NCBI GenBank assembly: GCA_030844895.1
Contig: JAUTDX010007415.1
Coordinates: forward strand, 1-64,000
Length of the DNA: 64,000 bases
Direction of reading: 5' to 3'
Origin: Ambrosia x helenae
Taxonomy: Eukaryota > Streptophyta > Magnoliopsida > Asterales > Asteraceae
The notes below the pieces were generated by a model. It was not told the origin of the DNA, searched no databases, and saw only the letters and a program-made list of their open reading frames with translations. Positions 35,072 to 46,209 of this stretch are shown here, in pieces; position 1 is the first letter of the stretch; every line of letters begins with the position of its first letter. The position numbers and the translations under genes were made by a program.

Positions 35072-35908
35072 TATCTATCACTAGATTTTGCGATCTCTTA
35101 TAATATGTAGAAGTGTACTAGGATGATATTGGATGGATTATATTAGGGTGTTTTGGCCAAGAATTAACAAGGAAAAAGGAGGATATGTGTGATCTTCCCA
35201 AGTACTCAAAATCTCATACAATATTTCATCAAAATCCATCCCATACGCCTTCATGATCTTACTTGGATTTATTGGTACAAAAGAAGGATTTTGAGCATTG
35301 TAAGGGGATAGGGACGGTTGGGTTGGGGTGGTTTAGTGGGGTCCAAAACATAAAACATTTGTTAAATAATTAGTTATGCTTCACACTTAACGTTCGGGTT
35401 TCGTTTGGGTATTAATCGGATTTTTACGCGTTATTTGGACATTATAATAACCTCAAATAACCCTTAAACATAGCCTAGTTTAAGTGTTGGTTGGTTAATT
35501 AGGCTTTCGTTGGGTGAAATTATAAGTTATACGCGTACCGGGTGCGATACGCGCACTTTATTCGTTACCGGGAGATTTGTATGTACAGTTTTCACTTATG
35601 ATTTTGGAGTTCCAAAACACATTATATTTTGTGAAAATACCATTTATTTTATATCCTGGGTGTCCGGGATCCTTTTCGTTTATTTAATTTTTGCCGGGTA
35701 ATCACCAACGTCCGTTCTGGACAAGTTTATTCGCACATGATTCCATCATGCTTCAACATTAAACGTGTGCATTCCTATGCATCTTATAGGGAATTTACTA
35801 TTCTCTAAGGCATCAGTTAAAAAAAATTAATACAAATTTGCGCTTAATTATGTTAATTACACATTAATTAATTAGTACAGATTTACCTTAGTTTTGCCGG
35901 TTGTCACA

Positions 35909-38508
35909 TTCTATCTAAACAAGTTCTCTCAATCACACTGGAACCGGTTTGACTGTTCACAACTTGCAAGTGGTCCATTTTCGTTCAAGTTTTTGTTGTG
36001 TGGTTATGATCCGGTGGCCATGAATGTTGCACCGTGGTCACCAGTGAATCAAAGATAAAGTTTTTTCTTTTTCTTTTGAGTTGTTAATATTTCATAGTGT
36101 TTGATGCTTTATGTTCTTTGAATGATGTTGATTTTTGTGATATGATGATCGGAATCTTTTTTGAATGGTTTGCAGTTTAAATCATTCGATTTGGTGAAGT
36201 GTGGTTGTCATCGGAAACGATGATCGGAAATTTATCTTTAAACCGTCTGATGATGCGTGTACATCACGTGCCTAGGGATCTGAGTTTTGTTGCTAAATTG
36301 ACCAAAATGCCCTTAGAAATAATTCATATTTTCAATTTTATCTGTGTGTCTAAGTCCTCATAAAAGTGCCTTCCTATTTTGTCCTCAGAAACCACTGACA
36401 AAAGACAAGCTTACCCATGGGAAACCCATTTGTTTCAATTTTGCCACTCGGTAACTTTTTGCCTTGACTATCTAGTTCATTGGAAACCGGATAGTTACCA
36501 AGGTGCCACCCGGAAACCTAGTGTGGACCCGAAAACCCCATTTCTCATCGGAAACCTTTGTGATATGGGCTCATTTAAAATTTGTTGGGCCCGAAAACCT
36601 TATCTGGACTCGGAAACATCTGTGATTAAACCAGATTTTTAGTTAGGGGGCCGATAGCTGCGTAACTTAATTGTTGAGCAAATTTGTATTAAATATGCCA
36701 TTTCTACGACAAGTTGATAAATGTTATCTGTGTTTGACTTAAATTAATGGAAGCTGATGATGATGATCCACATGAAGTGCAAGGGTCAAAAGAACAATAC
36801 CTTCCATCTTTATGAGAAAACGAGATGCAGTTAGAGATCCTTTTTGTATGCTGAGGGTGATGAGTATGGAGTTGCTAAAAATGTCTTCACTCACCAGGAT
36901 TTACATTGGTGTTTCTCTAGTATCAATAAATAGATAGTTGTACGCTAATCAAAAGGGTGGTCACTACAGATGAACATGGATGGGCGAAAGAAAAGTGAAA
37001 TCAACACTAACAAGAGCTCTAGATCAGGTTGGGTAAAATTTTGGTTACTGTAGATAGGATAAAGGTGAAGAACGTAAGAAGTGAAGATTGAAAAGCCAAG
37101 ACAACACAAACCTATGGAGATATTGTAAGACCCTGTATTTGGTGATTTTGGTTTGTCTTGGTCCATTAACAGTTTTGGGCTAGTAGTAGTTGGTTGGCTA
37201 GTGGGTTTCGGCCTCTTAGGCCCATGTATAAGAATTGCCCCTATGTAACTATAAATAGGGGGTCCTCATGGAAGTTAGGGTTGCTAATCTTTTGTTCATT
37301 TGTGGTTTATTGTAGCCGGTTCTCTTGTGTACCTGGCAACCATTAGAAGTCGTGTGCACTTAATAATAATCATTCGATTTGACTAGTTGCTTCTTTGTTA
37401 TTCACATTCAATCTTGTTTTCCACACTCGAGTGGGTGTTTGTTTGATACCACGGTCAAGGATTCTGGAATTACATCTCTCAGTCCAGTCCAATGATTCTC
37501 ATGGATCATTGTCAGACCCCCGGTCTAACCGGACGGGTCGATGCACAAGCGGTCTTATATACCGGGCTGGTCCAGTGTCACCCACGGTTCCCGGTCTGAC
37601 CGGTTGAACCAAGTAGTCTCGGTTTAAAAACATTGCACATTACCATCAGAAACAGTCTTCCAACCTCCATTTTTACCACGAACCGATCTCTAAAAACAAT
37701 TATGCTCCACACTTAGGGTGCAAGCAATAAAAGAAAACTGTTGATTTTGATTATGTGAGCAAAGTACTAGATATATTTTCAGTGCTAACTATTAAGTGGA
37801 CCTATTTTTGTGTTGGATGAATCCTCATTAACAAAAATGTACTCCCTGCTTTTAGAGCTCTAGGTTTCGGAAAAAAAAAAAAAAAACATTGCCTTGATTT
37901 GCATTGAACAGAATTATTTGTTTAGGCAATCAAATTAAATTTAATACCCACATTAAAATAAATTTTGTTTTTTTAATGGGGCCCTCAAATTTTTGAGGGG
38001 CCCAAAGCCCTTGTTACTTGGATGGCCCATGGGCCGTCCCTGGTTACGTGATTATCAGTGCCTATGTTTCTTGCCGCATCACATGTCTTGTCTATCATAA
38101 TATATAGTATAAATATTTGTATTGAATGACAGTTCTACCACTGGAACCTAACGAAATTACGATCATGCCAGTAAACTATTCATCAAAGTTTATATATTAA
38201 CATATAGGATAATTATGTTTCAACAATAACGTCAATAAATGGGCCAATGTTGTTACGATGTCGTATAAGAGGCACTTTGCATACGATTAGTGTATAATAT
38301 ATCCATACTCTTATTCTAGCTATAGCATTACACATTCATTACACATTACACACAACATACAAAGTTTTCACTCAAATTTAACTATTATCGAGAGCTAGTG
38401 CTAAATACCCATGAAACCTAATGATCTCAAACATTGCTCTCAACTTATTCAACAACACATAATCATATTGAACAAGTCGCACAGATTCACTGGTACAGCC
38501 CTTAAGCT
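35909..38508. other. Intergenic DNA without a supportable gene
   Basis: TTCTA at 35909-35913 would be the right TSD of gypsy-B; its partner is outside the window. Around 36380-36640 there are several GGAAACC repeats without coding signal. A piece near 37985-38045 (ending GGGCCGTCCCTG) resembles one end of a hAT-type element, but no matching start was found. The 3' flank of the GST gene occupies the last ~200 bp. Confidence 0.5.
37124..37424 (+). repeat. Possible short solo LTR or TRIM fragment
   Basis: Begins TGTAAGACCC, has a strong TATA box (TATAAATA at 37250-37257) and ends near TTTTCCACA, the layout of a small LTR. No TSD or primer site could be confirmed, so this is tentative. Confidence 0.3.
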
Positions 38509-40527
38509 TTAGCTCGCGGTAGTATGTCGTTCATGAAAATCTCTGTAGTGCGCTACGAGTTTGTCGAAAGGTGGGAGACACTCTTTTATTACTTGAAGAT
38601 TAAGAACAACTCTAAACCATGTGTTCAACAACGGTGTGTTCTCATCATCCAAAAGTTTAACATCTAACATTTTCTCGAGCATTTGAGTATAGTATCCAAC
38701 CCAAACTATCGCAATATCCATAAAGCTTAAACTTTTGTCTTCAGGAAAGGGTTTGTTAGGGTCCAGACTGCCCTCGAGGGTCTTGAGAATCTCACGGGTT
38801 TCTTTTGCAGCATTGTCTTTCTGATCTGACGTAATTCGCAACATCCTGATGATCATCGGGACAAACTAAAAGAAAAAAACGTGCTTAGATGTATTGAATC
38901 ATCTGAAACGTTTCATTTTTGCTATGGATTTCAAGCAATTTTTATCGTATTAATATGGTTAAAAAATATACATTAAGATTAAGGCTCCGGATATTCACAC
39001 AAGTGAGCTTTTTATTCACACAACCCTATATGGCCCGTAGAGTCCTCTACGGGCCGTAGGGTTCAATTTTTGACTTATCTACGGCCCGTAGAGGCCTCTA
39101 CGGGCCGTAGATGAACATGAAAAACGAGGTACGAGGTTCAGTCCTGACTACCAATGATTGTGATCCCCTCTATGGCCCGTAGAGGCCTCTATGGGCCGTA
39201 GAGAGGTTTTTTTTTTTTTTTTTTTTTTTTTGTTAGATTGTGTTAGAATGTATGTGTTAAGTTTGTTTTTATAAAAAGTAAAATAGCATAATCAACAATT
39301 TTTTTTATAAATAATTTTTGAGTTCTTATTTCCGCTGCTTGATATTAGATTAACAATTTATGGTCAAGATAAAGATGTCTAATTAGGTATTGAATTTTGT
39401 TACTTTTGATAGTTCCAATAGTAACTTTAATCGGATGGATAAGTCATTTCTTCAGTTTTATTGTTAAATTTAATAGTTTTTTTTAGGTATGGAATTTAGT
39501 TTATACAGACAATTGTTTTGTTTGAGAGTATTATTTTTGGTTAAATAACGTTTTAATATCATTTTATTATTAAGTTAAAAAAAATTTGTTTATGCTATTT
39601 TACTTTTTATAAAAAAACTCAACACATCCATTCCAACACAATCTAAAAAAATAAAAAAAAAAATTAAATAAAACCTCTACGGCTCATAGAGGCCTCTACG
39701 GCCCATAGATGGCTGAAAAATGCTCGTAGAGGCCATCTATGGGTCGTAGAGGCCATCTTCTCTACGGCCCATAAGGGTCTCTACGACCCATTTATAAAAA
39801 ACATCTACGGCCCGTAGAGGCCTATACGGGCCGTAGTTATGTTTTTTTAAGTGTTTTTTATTAGTTTTAAGCATATTATTTGAGTTTTTTATAAAAATTT
39901 TTTTCATTTCTTATTATAAAAGTAAAATAGCATAAACAACAATTTTTTTTAATTTTTTTTTTCATTTAATATGTAACATATTGGGTCTTCTTTGTTTGTG
40001 TGAGCCTATATTAGCTAGTAGGAATCAAGAGCGTGTTCTATAAGATTGTCGCTTCGTGACCTTGATTACTGTCCGGTCAGCTTCGCTTCATTTATCAGAG
40101 TGCTTATAATGATCAAATATCGTATGGCCATCCGGTCCTCCATTTAAGTTCTGGAAACTTCAACCCTACGAATAGTTACACCTTCGTATTACTTATCTTT
40201 GAATGGAGTATGATCATCTATCCTGTGGCCTTCCAGTTCCTCTATTCGGGTCCCTGAAACTCCAACCGTATCGACAGTTACAATTTTTTTTATTTTTTTC
40301 ATTTAATATGTAACATATTGGGTCTTCTTTTGTTTGAGAGTATTATTTTTTTGTTAAAGAGCGTTTTATTATCATTCTATTTCATATGTAAAATTGATAT
40401 GTCATATTAGATTTCTAAACTCCGGGGTATAATGTAGTACTAAATTATTATTAAGTGAAAAATATATATTTTTATGCTATTTTACTTTTTTTAAAAAAAA
40501 AAACTCAACACATCCATTCCAACACAA

Positions 40528-40561
<34 letters not shown>

Positions 40562-42074
40562 CTACGGCCCATAGATGGCTGAAAAATGCTCGTAGAGGCC
40601 ATCTATGGGTCGTAGAGGCCATCTTCTCTACGAGCCGTAGAGGGCCCTACGAGCCATATAGGACTATCTCTGTCTACGGGCCGTAGAGGCCTCTACGGCC
40701 CATAGATGGGTTGCTTTTCAGACTGACACACTGCAAGTCAGTCTCTTCATTGATGGTCCCCATGTCTACGGGCCGTAGAGGCCTCTACGGCCCGTAGAGG
40801 GTTTTGCATTTAATGCACTGACACCCTCTACGGGCCGTAGAGACCTCTACGAGCCGTAGAGGGTTGTGCAAATTAAAAATTAGGGTTGTGCAAATAACAT
40901 GCCCCAAGATTAATTAATGTGGTTTTATTTATTTTTCTATAGCACAATGATAGGCTAGGCATTTAATGTCAATTACTTCGAAGTCAAATGAGGGGGTGAG
41001 GCACTCACGGCAAGCGGGTGTGGGTACCTTTTGCCGGGCAGCAACACCAGGCGCAACCCCTTGCAGCTTGCATTTTTTTGGGGTGTTCTCTGCTAGTTGT
41101 TGCTGATTGGCAAACACACAAACAACAAGTTCAGGTTTTTGACCATTTAATGATTTGTGTGTTGACCATTTCTCCTCTAGCAAGATTTAAGTGTTAAATT
41201 TATTTTAAATTACAAAAAAAAAATGAAAAGTTCCAGGGTACTTTGCCTAAAGTGCCACCGGTGTGCTTTGCCTAATTGGGTGTGGAATTGACATGACACT
41301 GCAGTATTAGTTGGGGCTAGAGTGTTAGGTATTAATAGTAGAGGGACTTATATTGTAATTGTTCATAGTCTAAGGAGTTAGTTGATAGTTGTTAGTGAAT
41401 GATGTACTTAAACGTGAATTGAATGTAACGAAAGATAGCTAATGATTTGAGATTAATCTCCTTCTCTCTGGTTTCTTCTTCTTTTCCAATTCTTAGCTCT
41501 TAATCTCTTGATTACCAATTTGTATCCTAACATAGAGTACTTTGCTTAGAGTGCTCCTTCTCCCCTTATAGTTAGTTATAAAGTGGTGGTGATCGTGTGA
41601 GGTTGGGTTGGAAAGTTGTAATGCTCAGATTGGAAGTTAAAATTGATGAAGTCGTAAATTCATATAAAAAACATTAACCTTAAACCGAACAAAGAACAAA
41701 CAAGTCAAAAGATCATAAAAGTATCAACAAGTTGACCATATAAAATATATTTTTTGAAATTAATTTACCTTATCATCGACAAATTTTGCCCAAAAACGAG
41801 ATCTGGCCTTCTCGAAAGGATCTTCAGGAAGTAGCGGATGATTCTTCCATATCTCATCTATGTATTCAAGTATTACGAGCGACTCCACCATTGGCTTCCC
41901 ATTGTGCACAAGAACCGGGACCTTTTTGTACACAGGGTTGTATTGCAAAAGCATTGAACTTTTGTTTAAGATGTCATCTTCAATGTATTCATATTCAACT
42001 CCTTTGAGACTTAATGCCAATTTCACACGAAGGACGAAAGGGCTTTGCCAAATTCCTAATAATTTCACTGCCAT
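38509..42074 (-). CDS. Tau-class glutathione S-transferase (2 exons)
   Basis: Cytosolic enzyme that conjugates glutathione to electrophiles such as xenobiotics and stress metabolites. Exon 1 is 42074-41769 (102 codons) and exon 2 is 38865-38509, joined in phase by a GT-AG intron at the usual tau-GST intron position, giving 220 residues. The N-terminal thioredoxin-like domain has the catalytic serine in WQSPFVLRV (about residue 13), KVPVLVHNGKP with the cis-proline, and the glutathione-contact pair ES in MVESLVILEYI (about 65-66). Exon 2 gives the all-helical C-terminal domain (FMDIAIVWVGYY). Length and residues are normal, so it should be functional. The intron is unusually long at 2.9 kb and carries a 1.9-kb transposable element. 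It is the only host gene I can support here. Confidence 0.93.
38983..40905. mobile_element. 1.9-kb palindrome-rich non-autonomous element in the GST intron
   Basis: The exact 8-mer AAGATTAA flanks it (38975-38982 and 40906-40913). The ends are imperfect inverted repeats: GGCTCCGGATATTCACACAA at the left, and GGGGCATGTTATTTGCACAA when the right end is reverse complemented, both continuing to ACAACCCT and CGTAGAGG. Inside are about ten copies of a nested palindrome of the type CTACGGGCCGTAG-AGGCCT-CTACGGCCCGTAG, plus long inverted and direct repeats. There is no coding capacity. The 8-bp TSD suggests hAT-type mobilisation, but the termini do not match the usual CAGGG ends. Confidence 0.8.
39225..39655. 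repeat. Internal inverted repeat, arms of about 75 bp
   Basis: 39225-39300 (GATTGTGTTAGAATGTATGTG, then TATAAAAAGTAAAATAGCATAA) is the reverse complement of about 39578-39655. A third copy, in the orientation of the second arm, lies at 40440-40535, where it again precedes the CTACGG-type block; so 39600-39790 and 40460-40640 are direct repeats. Confidence 0.75.
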
Positions 42075-42713
42075 TTTAATCTTTTTATGATGGATGGTCT
42101 CAATTGGACTTTCATTATATCTTTTCTTATTTATTATGCAAAGTATTCGTTGGTCGTATTCAATTCCATATTTAATTACATTTTTTTTTTAAATGTGATG
42201 TATGCATCTTCCTTGATGCTTCGCGTTGGCAATTGATGCTAAAAAACCAATAAAATAATCGATTTTGGTTAAATAATGAGTATGTAATAAAGAACCCATT
42301 GTAGCCTAAATAAATCTATCATACTATCAAATGTCAAGAGCTAAGATGAAAACTTTAAATAAAATGGTAAACGTGGCAATAGATGAGAAAACGTGGCAAT
42401 CAAGTACACCAAATATTGTTTTTATCTACGGGTAGGAAAAACAAAGTGGGATAGAGACAGATAAGTGTGGCCCACCTCTTTAGTGTGGGGATAAATGTGT
42501 TGAGGTTGTAAAGGAGAGGTTGAGAGATAAGAAAAGAGTTTAATAAAAAAGGAGGGAAATTAGCCGTTTGAAAAAAACGGATATGAGTGAGAGAGAAGGT
42601 GGGTGGATGGGTAGGTGAGTGTAGTCAATACAATACAACTTTTCTGCTCATTTTGCGGTATGATTGTTGATGTTTTCTTTTTATAACAATCGTTTGGTAA
42701 GGAAAATATCATA
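42075..42713. other. 5' flank of the GST gene
   Basis: AT-rich upstream DNA of the minus-strand GST, with no ORF. A TATA-like ATATAATG on the minus strand near 42113-42120 is the only core-promoter candidate I see. The next transposon begins about 640 bp upstream of the start codon. Confidence 0.4.
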
Positions 42714-44178
42714 AAAAACATTAAACTTTCTGTTTTTTCTCACTAAAGTCAATCAACATTTTTTTGCATTTAAAAAGCATTACACTTTCAATTTTTTCTT
42801 ACAAAAGTCACTTAACATTTCTTTTTACTTAAAAAACACAATACTTTCTAACTTTTCTTACAAAAGTCACCCAACATTATTATTATTTTTTCGTAATGTG
42901 ATTTTTTTTGTAGTTTTTAAGATATTTTGTAATTATATATTTATTGTTGTAGTAAATTATATGACAAAAAATCTCTTGATGCAATCAAAGTAATATTAGT
43001 TCCGCTAATTTAAATAGTAATACAGTTTTTAAGTACAAAGAAAAAAATTATGTAACAAATAAGCATTGTTTTTTAATCGATATAAGACGCGTGAAGTACT
43101 TAACTTTCTTGAACAACTTCACCATTCTGACATTTTTAAGGATACAAAATATATAGACCACCTATGCAACACGTAAGCAAACACAACTAGAAGTTCCGGT
43201 CAGGGCCGGCTGGATTATGTATTCAGCCCAAGCTAGGGCTTGGGGCCTCCCTAAAAATAGGGCCCCCATTATTTGAAAAAAAGGCCTAATGTCTCTATAT
43301 GTTAGCCTAGTATCTCTTCGTTTTTTTAAGCGCCAAATCAGGGGAAGTGAAATTCAATCACAGGGGATTCTTAATAGGTGACATTAATGGTGATTTTTTG
43401 GGAACAAGTCCGATTACTCTTCTAAAGGTACTATTCGGCCTATTCTCTTTCTATTATGCTCTACGATTTGTTCTGAAGTTGCATCCTGCTTCAACATGCC
43501 CTAAATCATAACACCAAGTCAGCAGTACTATTTCGCTTCAAAACGTGACTGGACTGTGTTTAGAAGTTCTCCTTTGCCTCAGTTAATTGTTTGTTTTGTT
43601 CCATTTGCTTCAAGCCTTCAAAAGGTTAGTAATTATTGTTTTGTTGTTTTTCAATTAATTTATTGTTGTTTGATTATCCATTCGGCTTTAGCTAACCTTT
43701 GATGTGTTTTTTGGGAATTTATTTAGGCTTGTAGGAATTAGGAAACAAATTGATTATTTGATACTTTATGTGCTATTTGATTTAGGAGTAAATTATAAAC
43801 ATTCTAGCAATGTGAAGTGGAAACCAAAAGTATGAAGCGGGTCAAGCAAAAGGGTAAAGGAGGAGGGTTTGTATATTAATATAGTTTTGTTTCCTTAAAT
43901 AGGGCCCTAACATTTTAGTTCGCTTTAGGCCTCCGAAAACATTGAGCCGGCCCTGGTTCCGGTTCCGGGTTATTACAAAAACATCAAAATTTTGTTCGAA
44001 ATTGACATTTTAAGGGGTTTTATGCGAATAAATGTTTGGTGACTTTTATGAGAAAAAACAGAAAGTATAGTGTTTTTTAGGTACAAAAAAATGTTGAGTG
44101 ACTTTTGTAAGAAAAAAGTGAAAGTTTAGTGTTTTTTACATGCAAAAAAATGTTAAGTGACTTTAGTGAGAAAAAAAC
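42714..44178. mobile_element. Foldback element with tandem sub-repeats in its arms
   Basis: Left arm 42714-42880 is the inverse of right arm about 44000-44178. Each arm is built of about three ~58-bp sub-repeats with the phrases ACACTTTC, TTTTTTCTYACWAAAGTCA and CAACATTTTTTT. The loop contains a complete hAT-like insertion. Boundaries are approximate and no TSD was resolved, because a LINE inserted at the right edge. Confidence 0.7.
43201..43955. mobile_element. Non-autonomous hAT element, 755 bp
   Basis: Termini CAGGGCCGGCT and, inverted, AGCCGGCCCTG; 8-bp TSD GTTCCGGT at 43193-43200 and 43956-43963. These are diagnostic of the hAT superfamily. No transposase frame. It sits inside the loop of the foldback element. 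Confidence 0.92.
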
Positions 44179-44342
44179 ATATTTTTGTGTAGTCTCAGAT
44201 CTTGTCCAACAAGAACTATCAAGAAGTTATCTTCTCTCTAGGATGCGGAGCAGGAAAGGAGAACTAAAGGGTCACTACCAACAACACCAAGCCAAGGAGT
44301 ACGAAGATCTCAAAGAGAAGAAAAGAAGTCGAACAAGCTAAG

Positions 44343-45242
44343 TTGAAGAACCGTGGAACCGACAGAGGTGAGAGATGGATACCGGTTTTAAGCAAGAGGG
44401 AAGTAAGAAGGGAGAAAAAGTTTCAAAATAAGATGGAGATGTTCCGAAATACCACAACTTTCTTTGTTTCCAATCTTCCCCCAGGGTGTAACGGAGACAA
44501 GCTGTGGTCGGCTTTTCAGAAATATGACAATCTTGAAGATGCGTTTGTTCTTTCCAAGAAGGATGGTGCCGGGAATACGTTTGGATTCCTTCGTTTCTCT
44601 GGAATCAGGGATGTTGAGGAATGGATTGATAATATCTCAAGGGAAGCTATTGATGGTGCTATTCTGGGTATAAAGTTGGATATGTTCAACAAAGACGGGT
44701 CTAAAAACTTGTATCAATCTAGAACAGGTACAAACTCGGTGTTCTCTCGTTTAAAGCCACCGCCTTCTCAGCTTAATACCAAGAAGGTGGAACGTCACAT
44801 ATCCTCCAACAAGTCTTTTGGGGAGGCTCTGGGTGTCTTTCCGGGAGGGGCTTCTTCGTTATAGTCCATTCGGATTGATCTCCCCCCTATGATTACTCAA
44901 GCCAAGAAGCAATGGGAGTTCAAATCCCTCATCGGGGAGGCGAAAGCTCTAATGGTTCTCATGAAAATGGAGGAGTTAGTTCTTGAGGAGATGGATCCAG
45001 GGGTGGTTATTTGATATATGGGTGGATTGAAGATCCTTATAACTTTTGATTCTTGCCAGGAAGCCAAAGACTTTCTTAATGATCAGTACGAGTTATGGTC
45101 CAGATGGTTTTCTAGATTGTATGTATGGGAAGGTAGCATCCCATCTTTTGAACGTCTGGCTTGGATTACTGTGGTGGGGGTGCCGATTTGTCTTTGGGAC
45201 AGGCATGTATTCAACAAAATTGGAGAAAGATGGGGTGGATGA
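44343..45242 (+). pseudogene. LINE ORF1 (RRM-containing), broken
   Basis: 44343-44864 encodes an RRM-like domain (TTTFFVSNLPPGCNGDKLW, later NTFGFLRFSG), as in ORF1 proteins of plant L1 elements that bind LINE RNA. A stop at 44862 and frame changes separate this from the next segment, 45018-45242 (LAWITVVGVPICLWDRHVF), typical of the same ORF1. The insertion at about 45243 cuts it; the acidic C-terminal piece resumes at 48600-48740 (EEDVSCDEDE). Confidence 0.78.
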
Positions 45243-45245
45243 ATT

Positions 45246-46209
45246 GAAGACCATAATGGACGTTGAAGTCCCACCTCCAGTTCAGCAGGTTTATTTCACA
45301 AATGATGACCTAGACGAGATGGTAACATTTACATTACCTGATTGCATTAGGCCCGTTGCTGAAACCGTTTGTCCTTACTCATCTGATTCTTTGCATGATT
45401 TAACTGACCCATATGATTCTTTACACTTGTCTTGTGAGGATGATATTTTGCAGGATTCAGGGTTAGAGCCAGAGACCATAATGGACGCCTTAGTCCCGCC
45501 TCCGGTTCAGCAGGATGAGCAGCCTTGCCAGATCTCTAGTTCAGCAGCATATCCTTGGGAGGCAGAAGTCTAGAGTGATGATGAGGAGATAGAACGGATA
45601 ACTTGGGACGCGTACAGGAAAGCCATGATGGAGAAGATAGGGGAGGCTGAGGAAGATATGGATTTTTCAGAATCCACAGGCTGGCTGTTTGAGGAAGAAG
45701 TGGTGAAAGAGGAAGACACCACTGACCTGCTTGAAGAATCAGCTGATTGGGAAGCAGAGTTTGGTGTCGAGTTGGTTGATTTGTCAGCTCCAGAAGTGGC
45801 CAAAGATTTTGACCCAGTAGGTGACCTCGATATCTTAGAGGCATTATTGAGAGGATGCTTGACTGTGGAAATTCAGCAGTCATCAAACAAGGAAGATGAG
45901 AAAGAAGCAATGGTGGAAGAAGAAGAACACCACAGCCGGCCCGTGCAGGCATTGGACATTACACTGCTACCAGTGCCACCACCATGGCCACCCCCACGGG
46001 AGAAGGCTCGCAGTTACATGGACCAGAATCACATGCCACATCCACATATCAGGTTTGGTCCAGGTAAGTCTAGGGATAGGTGGCCCAACCCGTTTGAATT
46101 TTTCAAACGTCTTTATATTTTCACCAATTTTTTTTTTACGAACAATGGTGAACGAAAAGAATTGAACGGGTTGGACATGGGTTGGATTAAATATAAGCCA
46201 CCTGATTAA
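45246..46209 (+). pseudogene. Acidic retroelement ORF of unknown function
   Basis: One frame, interrupted by a single stop near 45573, encodes about 320 residues. It is very acidic, with two copies of a TIMD...VPPPVQQ motif about 225 bp apart (45250 and 45476), and a basic end containing HPHIRFGPGKSRDRWPNPF. No catalytic domain is recognised. Its place upstream of an Athila-like 3' LTR suggests a retroelement-specific ORF rather than a host gene. Confidence 0.45.

Larger units (their letters stand above)
31512..35908 (-). repeat. Gypsy-B 5' LTR
   Basis: On the minus strand it starts TGTGACAACCGG at 35908 and ends GTGTGACA at 31512, 4397 bp including a 685-bp foldback insertion with its TSD. 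The portion 33390-35908 matches 9521-10940 plus 24414-24855. The portion 31512-33340 has its partner outside the window. It contains a ~90-bp minisatellite and long TA tracts. No gene seen. Confidence 0.9.

Noticed and set aside
36379..36642. 87-codon frame with a GGAAACC-rich sequence
   Set aside because: Repetitive composition, no domain, no splice partners; treated as non-coding.
38041..38055. A TTACGTGA site outside the MULE (near 38043)
   Set aside because: Single isolated copy, expected by chance; no sign of the MULE family there.
40929..41183. 84-codon frame in the GST intron
   Set aside because: Lies within the intron just outside the palindromic element, with no homology signal; chance frame.
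45625..46209. Acidic frame as a host protein gene
   Set aside because: It is continuous, apart from one stop, with upstream sequence inside an LTR-element fragment, and the 3' side has Athila-like motifs and an LTR.
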